NCBI GenBank assembly: GCA_002689905.1
Contig: NZIN01000033.1
Span: forward strand, 1 to 16,448
DNA from: Rickettsiales bacterium
GTDB lineage: Bacteria; Pseudomonadota; Alphaproteobacteria; TMED109
Direction of reading: 5' to 3'
Length of the DNA stretch: 16,448 bases
Made by a program: the position numbers and the translations under genes. The notes beneath the pieces are model-generated. The model was given only the letters and a program-made list of their open reading frames with translations. It was not told the DNA's origin and searched no databases. Shown here piece after piece: positions 1-7,777 of this stretch (position 1 is its first letter; every line of letters starts with the position of its first letter).

Positions 1-5
1 ATAAA

Positions 6-479
6 ATGGAAAACATAGAAAAAAATTTAATAAAATATAAGATAAAAATACCAGAAACCATTAAACCTATTGCAAATTATAATCCTTTTATATTTGCAAA
101 TAATCTTGTTTTTATTTCTGGACAGATACCTATCCAAGATGGAAAAATTATTTATACAGGAAAAGTGGGTAAAGATTTAGAAATAGAAACAGCTAAAAAA
201 GCCTCTGAACTATGTATGCTAAATTCATTTGCTGTACTCAAAGATGCTGTTAACGGAAACCTATTATGTATAAAAAAGTGTATAAAAATTACGGTTTTTA
301 TAAATAGCACTCAATCGTTTATAGAGCAACCGTCTGTAGCAGACGGAGCCTCGGATCTTATTAAAAAAATTATGAATCCAAACGGCCAACATGCAAGATC
401 AGCAGTTAGTTCAAACGCTTTGCCTAAAGATTCTGCAGTAGAAATTGAATCATTATTTGAGGTTGATCTTGACAGATAG
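6..479 (+). CDS. RidA/YjgF-family protein (longer, ~150-aa subgroup)
   Basis: This 157-residue protein belongs to the RidA/YjgF/YER057c/UK114 family (COG0251). The visible signature is the N-terminal strand FISGQIPIQDGK (about 37-48), a central VFINSTQSF (about 97-105) and the C-terminal block GQHARSAVSSNALPKDSAVE (about 128-147), which contains the conserved Arg followed by the Pro-rich loop and acidic strand. Classical RidA (about 130 aa) hydrolyses reactive enamine/imine intermediates such as 2-aminoacrylate released by PLP enzymes. This longer subgroup, with GQHARSAV rather than the RidA core motif, is less well characterised, so the substrate is not assigned. It should be cytosolic and probably trimeric, as is usual for the family. 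The ATG is only five bases from the window edge, so its upstream signals cannot be seen. Its 3' end overlaps the next gene, which suggests co-transcription. Family assignment is firm; the exact reaction is unknown. Confidence 0.9.
   Translation: MENIEKNLIKYKIKIPETIKPIANYNPFIFANNLVFISGQIPIQDGKIIYTGKVGKDLEIETAKKASELCMLNSFAVLKDAVNGNLLCIKKCIKITVFINSTQSFIEQPSVADGASDLIKKIMNPNGQHARSAVSSNALPKDSAVEIESLFEVDLDR
459..462 (+). promoter_or_regulatory. Shine-Dalgarno GAGG deciding the TTG start at 469
   Basis: GAGG lies within the ridA-like coding sequence, 6 nt before the TTG at 469. It is the reason for preferring that start over the upstream TTG codons at 445, 457 and 463. Most other genes in the window have weak or no visible Shine-Dalgarno sequence, so this one stands out, though a four-base match can be chance. 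Confidence 0.5.
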
Positions 480-1614
480 TTATAAGGTTTTTAATAAAAG
501 TTCTATTAAAAGTTTTAATATAAAGGACTGGAATAATTGCAATAATTCAGGAAATGTTTTTTTAAGCTACAACTTTTTACTATTACTAGAAGAAAGTAAT
601 TCCATCAATGTTGAAAATGGTTGGGAGCCTATATATTTTGGTTTGAAAAAGAATGAAATATTAGAAGCAGTAGTTCCTTGTTTTATTAAATATCACAGTC
701 AGGGTGAATTTGTTTTTGACCATGCCTGGGCGCAAGCTTATCAAAGATATGGGCTAGATTATTATCCTAAGCTTCTTATAGCTTCTCCTTTTACACCAGT
801 AACTGGTAAAAGATTTTTAACAAGAGAATCTGATGACTCTTTAGCACGAAAAAAGTTAATAAAATCAATAAAAGAGTTCTGTAACATGAGGAATATATCT
901 AGCATACATGTAAACTTTTTTGATAAATCTGAATTATATTTTTTTGAAAATGAAGATTTTATAATACGATTTGGAGAACAATTTCACTTTATTAATAAAA
1001 AGTATAATAGTTTTGATAATTTTTTAGAGACTATGTCTTATAAAAATAGAAAAAAAATTAAAAAAGAAAGAGAATTTATAAAAAATATAGAAGTAGATAT
1101 AGAAGTTATTAATGCTAATAATTTAACTGAAGAATTATGTGATAAAATGTATAAATTCTATATATCTACTATTAACAAAAAATGGTCTTATAACTATCTT
1201 TCTAAAGAGTTTTTTTTAGGACTACCCTATTATCTTAGAAACGAAAGTCTTTTGATATTAGCCAAAAGTGATAAAGAAATAATAGGTGGAGCATTAAATT
1301 TTTTATCCAATAATAATTTATATGGTAGATATTGGGGAAGTAGTAAAGATATAAAATATTTACATTTTGAAGTTTGTTACTATAAAGCAATTGAAATTGC
1401 TATTAATAATAATTATTTAAAGGTTGAAGCAGGAGCTCAAGGCGCACACAAAATTAAGAGAGGGTACACTCCTCAAATCACATATAGTGCTCATTATATT
1501 TTTAATTCTTCTATGAGAAAAGCAATTGAAAAATATGTAAGTGAAGAAAGAAAAATAATTAAACAAGAAATTAACTTTATAAATAGTAATTACTCGCCTT
1601 TTAAAATTACTTAG
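469..1614 (+). CDS. COG3146/DUF482 GNAT-like (FemAB-type) acyltransferase
   Basis: The protein (381 aa from the chosen start) matches the COG3146/DUF482 family, annotated as GNAT-like or 'peptidoglycan biosynthesis'-type proteins; their biochemical role is not established. Signature segments are FDHAWAQAYQRYG (83-95), YYPKLLIASPFTPVTGKRF (98-116), the basic YKNRKKIKKERE (191-202), LYGRYWG (284-290) and, near the C-terminus, HFEVCYYKAI (299-308) and VEAGAQGAHKIKRGY (319-333). These span both halves of the family, so the gene is complete. In-frame TTG codons exist at 445, 457, 463 and 469. I chose 469 because GAGG at 459-462 lies 6 nt upstream; the longest frame (445) would add eight residues that match nothing recognisable. 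The start lies inside the preceding ridA-like gene (11-nt overlap), so translation may be coupled. Its tail overlaps convergent clpA by 8 bp. The same family sits beside clpA in other Alphaproteobacteria. Function remains inferred. Confidence 0.87.
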   Translation: MTDSYKVFNKSSIKSFNIKDWNNCNNSGNVFLSYNFLLLLEESNSINVENGWEPIYFGLKKNEILEAVVPCFIKYHSQGEFVFDHAWAQAYQRYGLDYYPKLLIASPFTPVTGKRFLTRESDDSLARKKLIKSIKEFCNMRNISSIHVNFFDKSELYFFENEDFIIRFGEQFHFINKKYNSFDNFLETMSYKNRKKIKKEREFIKNIEVDIEVINANNLTEELCDKMYKFYISTINKKWSYNYLSKEFFLGLPYYLRNESLLILAKSDKEIIGGALNFLSNNNLYGRYWGSSKDIKYLHFEVCYYKAIEIAINNNYLKVEAGAQGAHKIKRGYTPQITYSAHYIFNSSMRKAIEKYVSEERKIIKQEINFINSNYSPFKIT

Positions 1615-3832
1615 AAACTGATATTTTTAACTTTCCGCCGATAAAGTCAATTTTTACCGTTCCACCCTTTTTAAGCTTGCCAAATAATATATCATCAGCA
1701 AGAGGCTCCTTTATTTTCTTCTGCACGACTCTCTCAAGAGGTCTAGCTCCGAACTTACTATCGTATCCCTCATCAATTAGATGTTCTTTTGCACTATTAG
1801 ACAAAACTATAGATATATTTTTTTCTGATAATTGGCCATCAAGAATATTTATGGCTTTATCAACAATATATTTCATTACTTTTTTAGATAGAAACTCAAA
1901 TTTAATTATAGAATCTAACCTATTTCTAAACTCAGGAGCAAACATTTTATTAATTTGAATATCATTGTCTTTATTTTTATCTACAGCTGTGAAACCTAAA
2001 CTATTCTTTTCAAGATCCTCTGCTCCTACATTTGACGTCATAATTAATATTGTATTTCTAAAATCTACAGTTCTGGAGTTATGGTCTGTTAATTTTCCAT
2101 AATCCATAATTTGCAATAAAATATTGAATATATCAGGATGCGCTTTTTCAATTTCATCAAGTAAAACAATACTGTTAGGGCTTTTATTTACAGCTTCAGT
2201 TAAAGCTCCCCCTTCATCGAAACCTACATAGCCGGGAGGAGAACCTATTAATCTAGAAATACTGTGCCTTTCCATATATTCTGACATATCAAACCTAAGT
2301 AAATCAATATTTAATACGCTTGATAAAACTTTAGCTATTTCTGTCTTACCAACACCAGTAGGTCCTACAAATAAATATGATCCTATTGTTTTATTATCAT
2401 CTCTTAAACCTGACCTTGATAACTTTACTACTCTAACTAATTCATCTACAGCATTATCTTGGCCAAATATTGACAGTTTTAAATTACGTTTTAAGTTACT
2501 CAAAACTTTTGAATCATCAGCTGATATATTTTTTGAAGGAATTTTAGCTATTTTTGCGATTATATCTTCAACATCTTTTACATTAATTTTTCTCTTGATT
2601 TTACTTAAGTTATGCTTTGCTCCAATTTCATCTATAACATCTATTGCTTTATCAGGAAGTTTTCTTCCATGAATAAATTTAGCTGATAACCTTACTGCCT
2701 CAACTATTACATCAATGTCATACTTTACATTATGGAAGTTCTCAAAATTTTCTATAATTCCTTTTATTATTAATATAGCTTCCTCTTCACTAGGTTCGTT
2801 AATATCAACTTTCTGAAATCTTCTTACAAGTGCAGAATCTTTTTCGAAATACTTTCTAAATTCCGAATATGTTGTTGAGCCTATACACCGCAATGTTCCA
2901 TTCGCAAGTGCTGGTTTCAGTATATTTGAAGCATCGATAGAACCACCTGAAGTAGCTCCAGCTCCAATTACAGTATGGATTTCATCTATAAACAATACGT
3001 TATTTTTATCTGAGGTAATCTTTTTTAGTATATTGTTTAATCTTTCTTCAAAATCACCTCTGTATCTAGTTCCTGCTAATAATGTAGCCATTTCTAAGGT
3101 ATATATAGTAACATCCTTTAGGATACTAGGAACTTTTCCCTCAACTATCTTTTTTGCTAATCCCTCTGCTAACGCAGTTTTTCCAACACCTGGATCACCT
3201 ACAAATAACGGATTATTTTTAAGTCTTCTACATAAAATCTGAATAGTTCTTTCAATTTCAGTTTCTCTTCCAATTAATGGATCAATTGTTCCTTTTATAG
3301 CTTTTTTATTAAGATTAATACAATACTTTTCTAATATACTATTAGAGTCTTCTTGTAAGTTATCATCATCTTTTGAAGTTTGATTGCCTTCTTGGAAGTT
3401 ACTTTTGTTTTTTTCATGGCTAACATAAGATACTATATCTAGTCTAGACAAATTTTGCTTTTCTAAAAAGTATACTGCAAAGCTGTCTCTTTCAGAAAAC
3501 ATTGCTACCAGTATATTTAAAGTTTTTACCTCACCCTTTCTTGAACTTTGTACATGTTGAGCTGCTCTTTTTAAAACTCTTTCAAATGACATAGAAGGAA
3601 TTGGTTTTATTTCTTCATTAACAACAATATTTTTTAGTTTTTTTTCTATATATACTTCAAGATCTTTAAGTATAGCTTCAGTATTTATAGATTTTGTTTT
3701 AAAGAAAGTTAAAACTTCATGATCATTACAAAGCTCAAACAGTAAATGCTCTAGTGTAAGAAATTCGTGCTTTTTTCTTTTTGCTAAATCAAATGCTTTT
3801 TGAATAATAATTTCTAATTGTTCTGATATCAT
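1607..3832 (-). CDS. clpA: ATP-dependent Clp protease ATP-binding subunit ClpA
   Basis: ClpA is a hexameric AAA+ unfoldase that feeds substrates into ClpP and takes N-degron substrates from ClpS. The 741 residues show the full family order. The Clp N-domain covers about 1-140, followed by a short acidic linker (about 145-165). AAA module 1 has Walker A GDPGVGKT (212-219) and Walker B VLFIDE (279-284). AAA module 2 has Walker A GPTGVGKT (490-497), the pore-loop region GSPPGYVGF (530-538), Walker B IVLLDE (555-560) and the arginine-finger segment FRNRLD (635-640). LGF at 612-614 sits where ClpA/ClpX carry their ClpP-binding IGF/IGL loop, so ClpP docking is expected. Unlike ClpB there is no long middle coiled-coil insertion. 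The length is close to E. coli ClpA (758). It begins one base after the clpS stop, and its stop overlaps the convergent acyltransferase gene by 8 bp. No clpP is in the window. Confidence 0.98.
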   Translation of the reverse strand: MISEQLEIIIQKAFDLAKRKKHEFLTLEHLLFELCNDHEVLTFFKTKSINTEAILKDLEVYIEKKLKNIVVNEEIKPIPSMSFERVLKRAAQHVQSSRKGEVKTLNILVAMFSERDSFAVYFLEKQNLSRLDIVSYVSHEKNKSNFQEGNQTSKDDDNLQEDSNSILEKYCINLNKKAIKGTIDPLIGRETEIERTIQILCRRLKNNPLFVGDPGVGKTALAEGLAKKIVEGKVPSILKDVTIYTLEMATLLAGTRYRGDFEERLNNILKKITSDKNNVLFIDEIHTVIGAGATSGGSIDASNILKPALANGTLRCIGSTTYSEFRKYFEKDSALVRRFQKVDINEPSEEEAILIIKGIIENFENFHNVKYDIDVIVEAVRLSAKFIHGRKLPDKAIDVIDEIGAKHNLSKIKRKINVKDVEDIIAKIAKIPSKNISADDSKVLSNLKRNLKLSIFGQDNAVDELVRVVKLSRSGLRDDNKTIGSYLFVGPTGVGKTEIAKVLSSVLNIDLLRFDMSEYMERHSISRLIGSPPGYVGFDEGGALTEAVNKSPNSIVLLDEIEKAHPDIFNILLQIMDYGKLTDHNSRTVDFRNTILIMTSNVGAEDLEKNSLGFTAVDKNKDNDIQINKMFAPEFRNRLDSIIKFEFLSKKVMKYIVDKAINILDGQLSEKNISIVLSNSAKEHLIDEGYDSKFGARPLERVVQKKIKEPLADDILFGKLKKGGTVKIDFIGGKLKISVSK

Positions 3833-3833
3833 A

Positions 3834-4160
3834 TTATTGTCTTTGTATTTTACACTCCAGTGGATGCTGGTTTATTCTTGAGAATTCAATTACTTGATTG
3901 GCCTTTGTTTCAGCAATATCTAAAGGAAATATACCACATATTCCTTTACCTTCATTATGTACTAGTAACATAATTTTTTTTGCATCTTCGTAATTTTTTT
4001 TAAATATGGTTTGTAATACATAAATAACAAACTCCATGGGCGTATAATCATCATTAATTAAGACTACAGAATACATACTTGGTTTTTTCAACTTAGTCTT
4101 TTCTTTAGTTATTACTCCTAAATCTTCATCTATATTAGTATTTTTATCGTTTTTTGTCAT
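3834..4160 (-). CDS. clpS: ATP-dependent Clp protease adaptor ClpS
   Basis: ClpS (108 aa) delivers proteins with destabilising N-terminal residues to ClpA-ClpP. After a disordered, charged N-terminal tail (about 1-25, the part that enters ClpA in studied homologues) comes the folded core. It contains the substrate-pocket signature NDDYTPMEFV (36-45), with Asn36, Asp37 and Met42 matching the E. coli pocket residues, then His68 in LLVHNEGKGICG, and the C-terminal AETKANQV and HPLECK strands. These are the residues that bind the N-degron amino group, so the protein should be functional. Its stop is one base before the clpA start, and the 29-bp gap upstream (4161-4189) is the largest in the whole - strand gene run. 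That gap holds no Shine-Dalgarno sequence and no convincing promoter. Confidence 0.97.
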   Translation of the reverse strand: MTKNDKNTNIDEDLGVITKEKTKLKKPSMYSVVLINDDYTPMEFVIYVLQTIFKKNYEDAKKIMLLVHNEGKGICGIFPLDIAETKANQVIEFSRINQHPLECKIQRQ

Positions 4161-4189
4161 ATTTGTAATATAGCAATAAAATTTAAAGT

Positions 4190-5569
4190 TTATAGATTAA
4201 ATTTTAAACCTAAGTCTAATAAAATAACTTTTAAGTTATTAATTATATTATTGAGACTTTCTTTTGAGTTTGCTTCACACCTCACTATTAATGCTGGTTG
4301 AGTATTTGATGCTCTAATTAACCACCATCCATTAGAAACTGTTACCCTAACCCCATCTAAATAACTAATTTGATCATATTTATCTGATACTATTTTTTTT
4401 ACTCTATTCATTATTTTAAATTTTATATTATCTTTACAAAAAACCTTAATTTCCGGGGTAGAATGAATATTTTTAAATTTATTTAGAAATTTATTTAAAC
4501 TAAAACCTTCAGAAAGTATATTCAAAAGTCTTATGGCTGCGTATAATGCGTCATCAAAGCCATAGTATTTATCAGCAAAAAAAATATGGCCTGACATTTC
4601 TCCTGCTAGCAAAGCATTGGTTTCCTTCATTTTAGTTTTGATTAATGAATGTCCAGTCTTACTCATAATAGCACAGCCACCATTTTTATTTATCTCGTCA
4701 AAAATATTGTCGCTAGCTTTTACATCTGCTATTATTTTGGCTGAAGGATTACTCTTAAGTAGGTCCAAAGCAAATAATAGTAATAATTTATCTCCTGTAA
4801 TTAGTTTGCCATTAGAATCTAAAACTCCTAATCTATCGCAATCTCCATCAAAAGCAATTCCTATATCAGCATTATTTTTTTTTATAGACTTTTTAATATC
4901 TTTTAGATTCTTTTCTTCTATTGGATCAGGGTGATGAGATGGGAAAGTGCCATCCACTTCTCCGTTAATGAGAATATGTTTTCCAGGAATGTGTTTTAAT
5001 AAATTTTTTAAAATTATTCCTGATGACCCATTTCCTGGATCCCAAACAACTTTAAGTTTTGAACTATCAAAAGAAATTGTATCTACTAATTTTGCAATAT
5101 AAGAATTAATTATATTATAATAATCTACACTACCTTTACTAATTTTTAAGTTATTTTTCTTAGAGAGACTTTTAATCTTTTTTCCATAATAACTTCCTTC
5201 TTTAGATAAAATTTTGAAGCCATTATAATCAGAGGGATTATGAGACCCTGTAATCATGATAGCCCCATCTGCTTTAAGTTTTACAGATGAAAAATAAAGC
5301 ATTGGAGAAGAACATAAGCCTATCTTAGTAACACATGCCCCGCAATCGTATAACCCTTGAATTAAATTATTTTCTAAAATAGGTGATGAAAGCCTACCAT
5401 CATAACCTACAATAATATTCAAAGTATTAAACTTCTTTTTGATCTGCTTGGCAAAGTTATAGCCTATAAAATAAGAATCTTGAACGGTTAAAGTCTTACC
5501 TACTATCCCTCTTATATCATATTCTCTGAATATACTGTTATCAAAATTATGTTTATTATTTTTTTTCAT
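4190..5569 (-). CDS. Phosphomannomutase/phosphoglucomutase (AlgC-type)
   Basis: This is a complete alpha-D-phosphohexomutase of 459 aa, the usual length for the AlgC/PgmG group. It interconverts hexose-6-phosphate and hexose-1-phosphate through an enzyme phosphoserine. All four active-site loops are present. TGSHNP (107-112) contains catalytic Ser109, and DGDCDR (241-246) is the Mg-binding loop. GEMSGH (323-328) is the sugar-specificity loop, and RASNTQP (419-425) with VRCEA is the phosphate-binding loop. The N-terminal EYDIRG (16-21) and the RASNT loop match bifunctional PMM/PGM enzymes better than GlmM, which starts with a FGTDGIRG motif and carries a different specificity loop. It follows ugd by 2 bp and the interrupted galU lies just before that. 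I therefore infer that it supplies glucose-1-phosphate for UDP-glucose synthesis, but mannose-1-phosphate synthesis is equally possible from sequence. No strong ribosome-binding site is visible. Confidence 0.93.
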   Translation of the reverse strand: MKKNNKHNFDNSIFREYDIRGIVGKTLTVQDSYFIGYNFAKQIKKKFNTLNIIVGYDGRLSSPILENNLIQGLYDCGACVTKIGLCSSPMLYFSSVKLKADGAIMITGSHNPSDYNGFKILSKEGSYYGKKIKSLSKKNNLKISKGSVDYYNIINSYIAKLVDTISFDSSKLKVVWDPGNGSSGIILKNLLKHIPGKHILINGEVDGTFPSHHPDPIEEKNLKDIKKSIKKNNADIGIAFDGDCDRLGVLDSNGKLITGDKLLLLFALDLLKSNPSAKIIADVKASDNIFDEINKNGGCAIMSKTGHSLIKTKMKETNALLAGEMSGHIFFADKYYGFDDALYAAIRLLNILSEGFSLNKFLNKFKNIHSTPEIKVFCKDNIKFKIMNRVKKIVSDKYDQISYLDGVRVTVSNGWWLIRASNTQPALIVRCEANSKESLNNIINNLKVILLDLGLKFNL

Positions 5570-5571
5570 TT

Positions 5572-6903
5572 CTAGCTTACAAAGCCTATTCCATAATATT
5601 TTATATTAATTTTATTTATATCATTTTTGTTAAAGATATTCCTTAAATCTAGAATTATCGGATTTTTAATTGTTTCTTTTATTTTTTTTAAATCTAATCC
5701 TCTATATTCATTCCATTCAGTATGTATTACTAATAAGTCTGAATCTTTAATCGCAGCAAATACATCATTAAACCACTTTACCTTATTAAATTCTTTTAAT
5801 TTTAAAAAGCTTTTATTATAAGCAGGATCATGAGCTTTAATAATCGCTCCTAACTTAATTAGTTGAGGAATAATTACCAAGCTAGGAGATTCTCTTAAGT
5901 CATCAGTGTTTGGTTTAAAAGTTACACCTAAAAAAGCTATTTTTTTATTTTTGACTTTAGAATTAAGAAGTTTTTTTATTTTATTAACCATCATAAATTT
6001 TCTTTTTTCATTAAAGTCTATTACAGATTTTACCAAAGTATTTTTAACTCTATATTTTTTAAATGATGAATAAAGTGCTCTTGTATCTTTAGGAAAACAG
6101 CTGCCACCAAAACCTGGACCAGGATGTAAGAATTTTGAACCTATTCTATTATCAAGCCCCATACCTTTAGCTACCATCTGAACGTTACCGCCTGCTTTTT
6201 CACAAAGATTTGCCATTTCATTTATAAAAGAAATTTTTAGTGCTAAAAAAGCATTTGAAGCATATTTAATCATTTCAGCACTTTCTAAATCTGTAAACAA
6301 TAAAGGAGCCTCTCTTAGATTTAAAGGTCTATATAAGTTTTCTAGTATTTCTTTTGAAACTCTATTAGTTACTCCACAGACTACTCTATCTGGCCGCATA
6401 AAGTCCTCTATGGCAGATCCTTCTCTTAAAAATTCTGGATTAGAGGCAATAAAATAATCCTCATCATACAATAAGTCTGGCCTTAACTTTTTTATTATAT
6501 CTATTAACCTATTTCCTGTTCCTACAGGAACAGTAGATTTAGTAATTATTATTTTTTTTTGTTTTTTAGTTAAAAGTTTAGAAATATCTTTACATACTTT
6601 AAATACATATTTTAAATCAGCTTCTCCATCACCTCTTCTTGAACTTGGTGTTCCTACTGCTATGAATATAACCTGAGCACTCTTTATATCACTTACATTA
6701 TTACTAAAGACAAGATGCTTTGCATTAGTATTTTTTTTTACTAAATCTGATAATCCTGGTTCATAAATAGGAATAATATTTTTTTTAAGCTTACCTATTT
6801 TATCTTTATTGCTATCAATACAAATCACATTATAACCAAATTCAGAAAAACATGATGCGGTAACTAAACCTACATATCCAGCTCCTATTACTGCAATTTT
6901 CAT
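5572..6903 (-). CDS. ugd: UDP-glucose 6-dehydrogenase
   Basis: Ugd oxidises UDP-glucose twice with NAD+ to give UDP-glucuronate, a precursor of acidic surface polysaccharides and of further nucleotide sugars. The 443-aa protein is full length. It has the N-terminal Rossmann motif GAGYVGL (7-13), VGTP (83-86), TKSTVPVGT (121-129), SNPEFLREGSA (154-164), the catalytic-lysine segment MIKYASN (211-217, Lys213), the catalytic-cysteine segment FGGSCFPKD (265-273, Cys269) and the C-terminal domain with TFKPNTDDLRESPS. FGGSCFPKD and the substrate-loop sequences favour UDP-glucose over the related UDP-ManNAc or GDP-mannose dehydrogenases. The start is supported by the best ribosome-binding site in the window, AGGAG six bases upstream and inside the end of galU. 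It sits 1 bp after galU and 2 bp before the hexose-phosphate mutase, so the three form a UDP-glucuronate unit. Confidence 0.95.
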   Translation of the reverse strand: MKIAVIGAGYVGLVTASCFSEFGYNVICIDSNKDKIGKLKKNIIPIYEPGLSDLVKKNTNAKHLVFSNNVSDIKSAQVIFIAVGTPSSRRGDGEADLKYVFKVCKDISKLLTKKQKKIIITKSTVPVGTGNRLIDIIKKLRPDLLYDEDYFIASNPEFLREGSAIEDFMRPDRVVCGVTNRVSKEILENLYRPLNLREAPLLFTDLESAEMIKYASNAFLALKISFINEMANLCEKAGGNVQMVAKGMGLDNRIGSKFLHPGPGFGGSCFPKDTRALYSSFKKYRVKNTLVKSVIDFNEKRKFMMVNKIKKLLNSKVKNKKIAFLGVTFKPNTDDLRESPSLVIIPQLIKLGAIIKAHDPAYNKSFLKLKEFNKVKWFNDVFAAIKDSDLLVIHTEWNEYRGLDLKKIKETIKNPIILDLRNIFNKNDINKINIKYYGIGFVS

Positions 6904-6904
6904 T

Positions 6905-7771
6905 TTACACTCCTAAGTTTTTAATATAATTTTTAACTTCAGTCTTTATTTCCTTGTCTTCTAATGCAACATGTAATTGAGCTTTTAAGAAACCTAGTTT
7001 ATTACCGCAATCATACCTTTTACCACTAAATTTACAGCCCCACGTATCATTATGTTTATTACTTAATGCAATAGCATCAGTTAATTGTAATTCTCCCTGA
7101 CTCCCAGCTTTAGTCTTCTTGATATATTTAAATATACTATTACAAAGTATATATCTTCCTACTATTGCTAGGTTAGAAGGAGAGTTTTTGAAATTTGGCT
7201 TCTCTATTAAATTTTTAATTTTATAATTTTTTCTTGATGGAAAAAAAGGTTCAATAATCCCATATTTTGATACATCTCTTTTATCTACCTCCATAACACC
7301 TAAGATATTATTTTTTTTTCTATTATATAACTTCAATAACTCTTTAGTACAATTATTACCTATTATTAAATCATCTGGCAGAATTACACAAATATCTTCA
7401 CCTTTAACAAGATTTTCAGCTAACAGAATTGCATTAGCTAGTCCTAATGGTTTATTCTGGAATATTACTTTTAGATTTTTTTTATTAATATTTAATTTTT
7501 CCATTTTTTTTAATAAGTTAAATTTTCCTTTTTTAAAGAGGTAGTTTTATAATTTATTATTTTTGGTAAAGTATTTTAAAGGATTAAGGTTTTCTTTATT
7601 AACAATAAAAATAAAATTTTCAATGCCTGCATTTTTTGCCTCAGCTACGGCAAAATCTAAAAGAGGCCTATCCAAAACATTTAACATCTCCTTTGAAACC
7701 GCTTTTGTAATTGGTAAAAACCTTGTGCCCATGCCTGCTATTGGTATAACTGCTGTTTTAATAATACTCAT
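6905..7771 (-). pseudogene. galU: UTP-glucose-1-phosphate uridylyltransferase (GalU) with in-frame stop at codon 75
   Basis: GalU makes UDP-glucose from glucose-1-phosphate and UTP. The frame from 7771 to 6905 spans 288 codons before the final TAA, the normal GalU length, but codon 75 is TAA (7547-7549). Upstream of it are the nucleotide-binding loop AGMGTRFLPITKA (12-24) and KEM. After it, in the same frame with no shift, come residues NYLFKKGKFNLL, then PLGLANA (108-114), ILPDD (130-134), IEKP, VGRYIL, ELQLTDAI and KRYDCG. The family usually has a Glu-containing 'LE..L..KGK' segment at this point, so a single GAA-to-TAA change would explain the stop. Neighbouring genes also end in TAA, so code reassignment is excluded. 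Read literally, the products would be a 74-aa fragment and, if an ATG at 7504 were used, a 199-aa fragment without the nucleotide-binding loop and with no visible Shine-Dalgarno sequence. It starts 6 bp after recJ. Base error, allelic variant or true pseudogene cannot be separated here. Confidence 0.88.
6910..6914 (-). promoter_or_regulatory. Strong Shine-Dalgarno AGGAG for ugd
   Basis: AGGAG on the - strand (CTCCT on +) lies 6 nt before the ugd ATG and overlaps the last codons of galU. It is the closest match to the consensus seen in this window, where most genes have weak sites. It suggests that ugd can be translated by fresh initiation even if ribosomes terminate early in the interrupted galU upstream. 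Confidence 0.7.
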
Positions 7772-7777
7772 AATTAC

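Noticed and set aside
1585..1611. Inverted repeat near the clpA/acyltransferase junction considered as a terminator
   Set aside because: The stem is seven AT-rich pairs with a 13-nt loop and no following T-run, so it does not support an intrinsic terminator.
6548..6560. Long T homopolymers in coding regions (for example in ugd and the 9-T run in rpsI at 15321-15329) as programmed slippage sites
   Set aside because: The frames are intact across them, they encode Lys/Ile-rich segments, and such runs are common throughout this AT-rich window.
6905..7504. A separate 199-aa gene starting at the ATG at 7504
   Set aside because: The frame is continuous with the galU N-terminal part apart from one stop codon, the residues between the stop and this ATG also align with GalU, and no Shine-Dalgarno sequence precedes the ATG. 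It is the downstream part of the interrupted galU.
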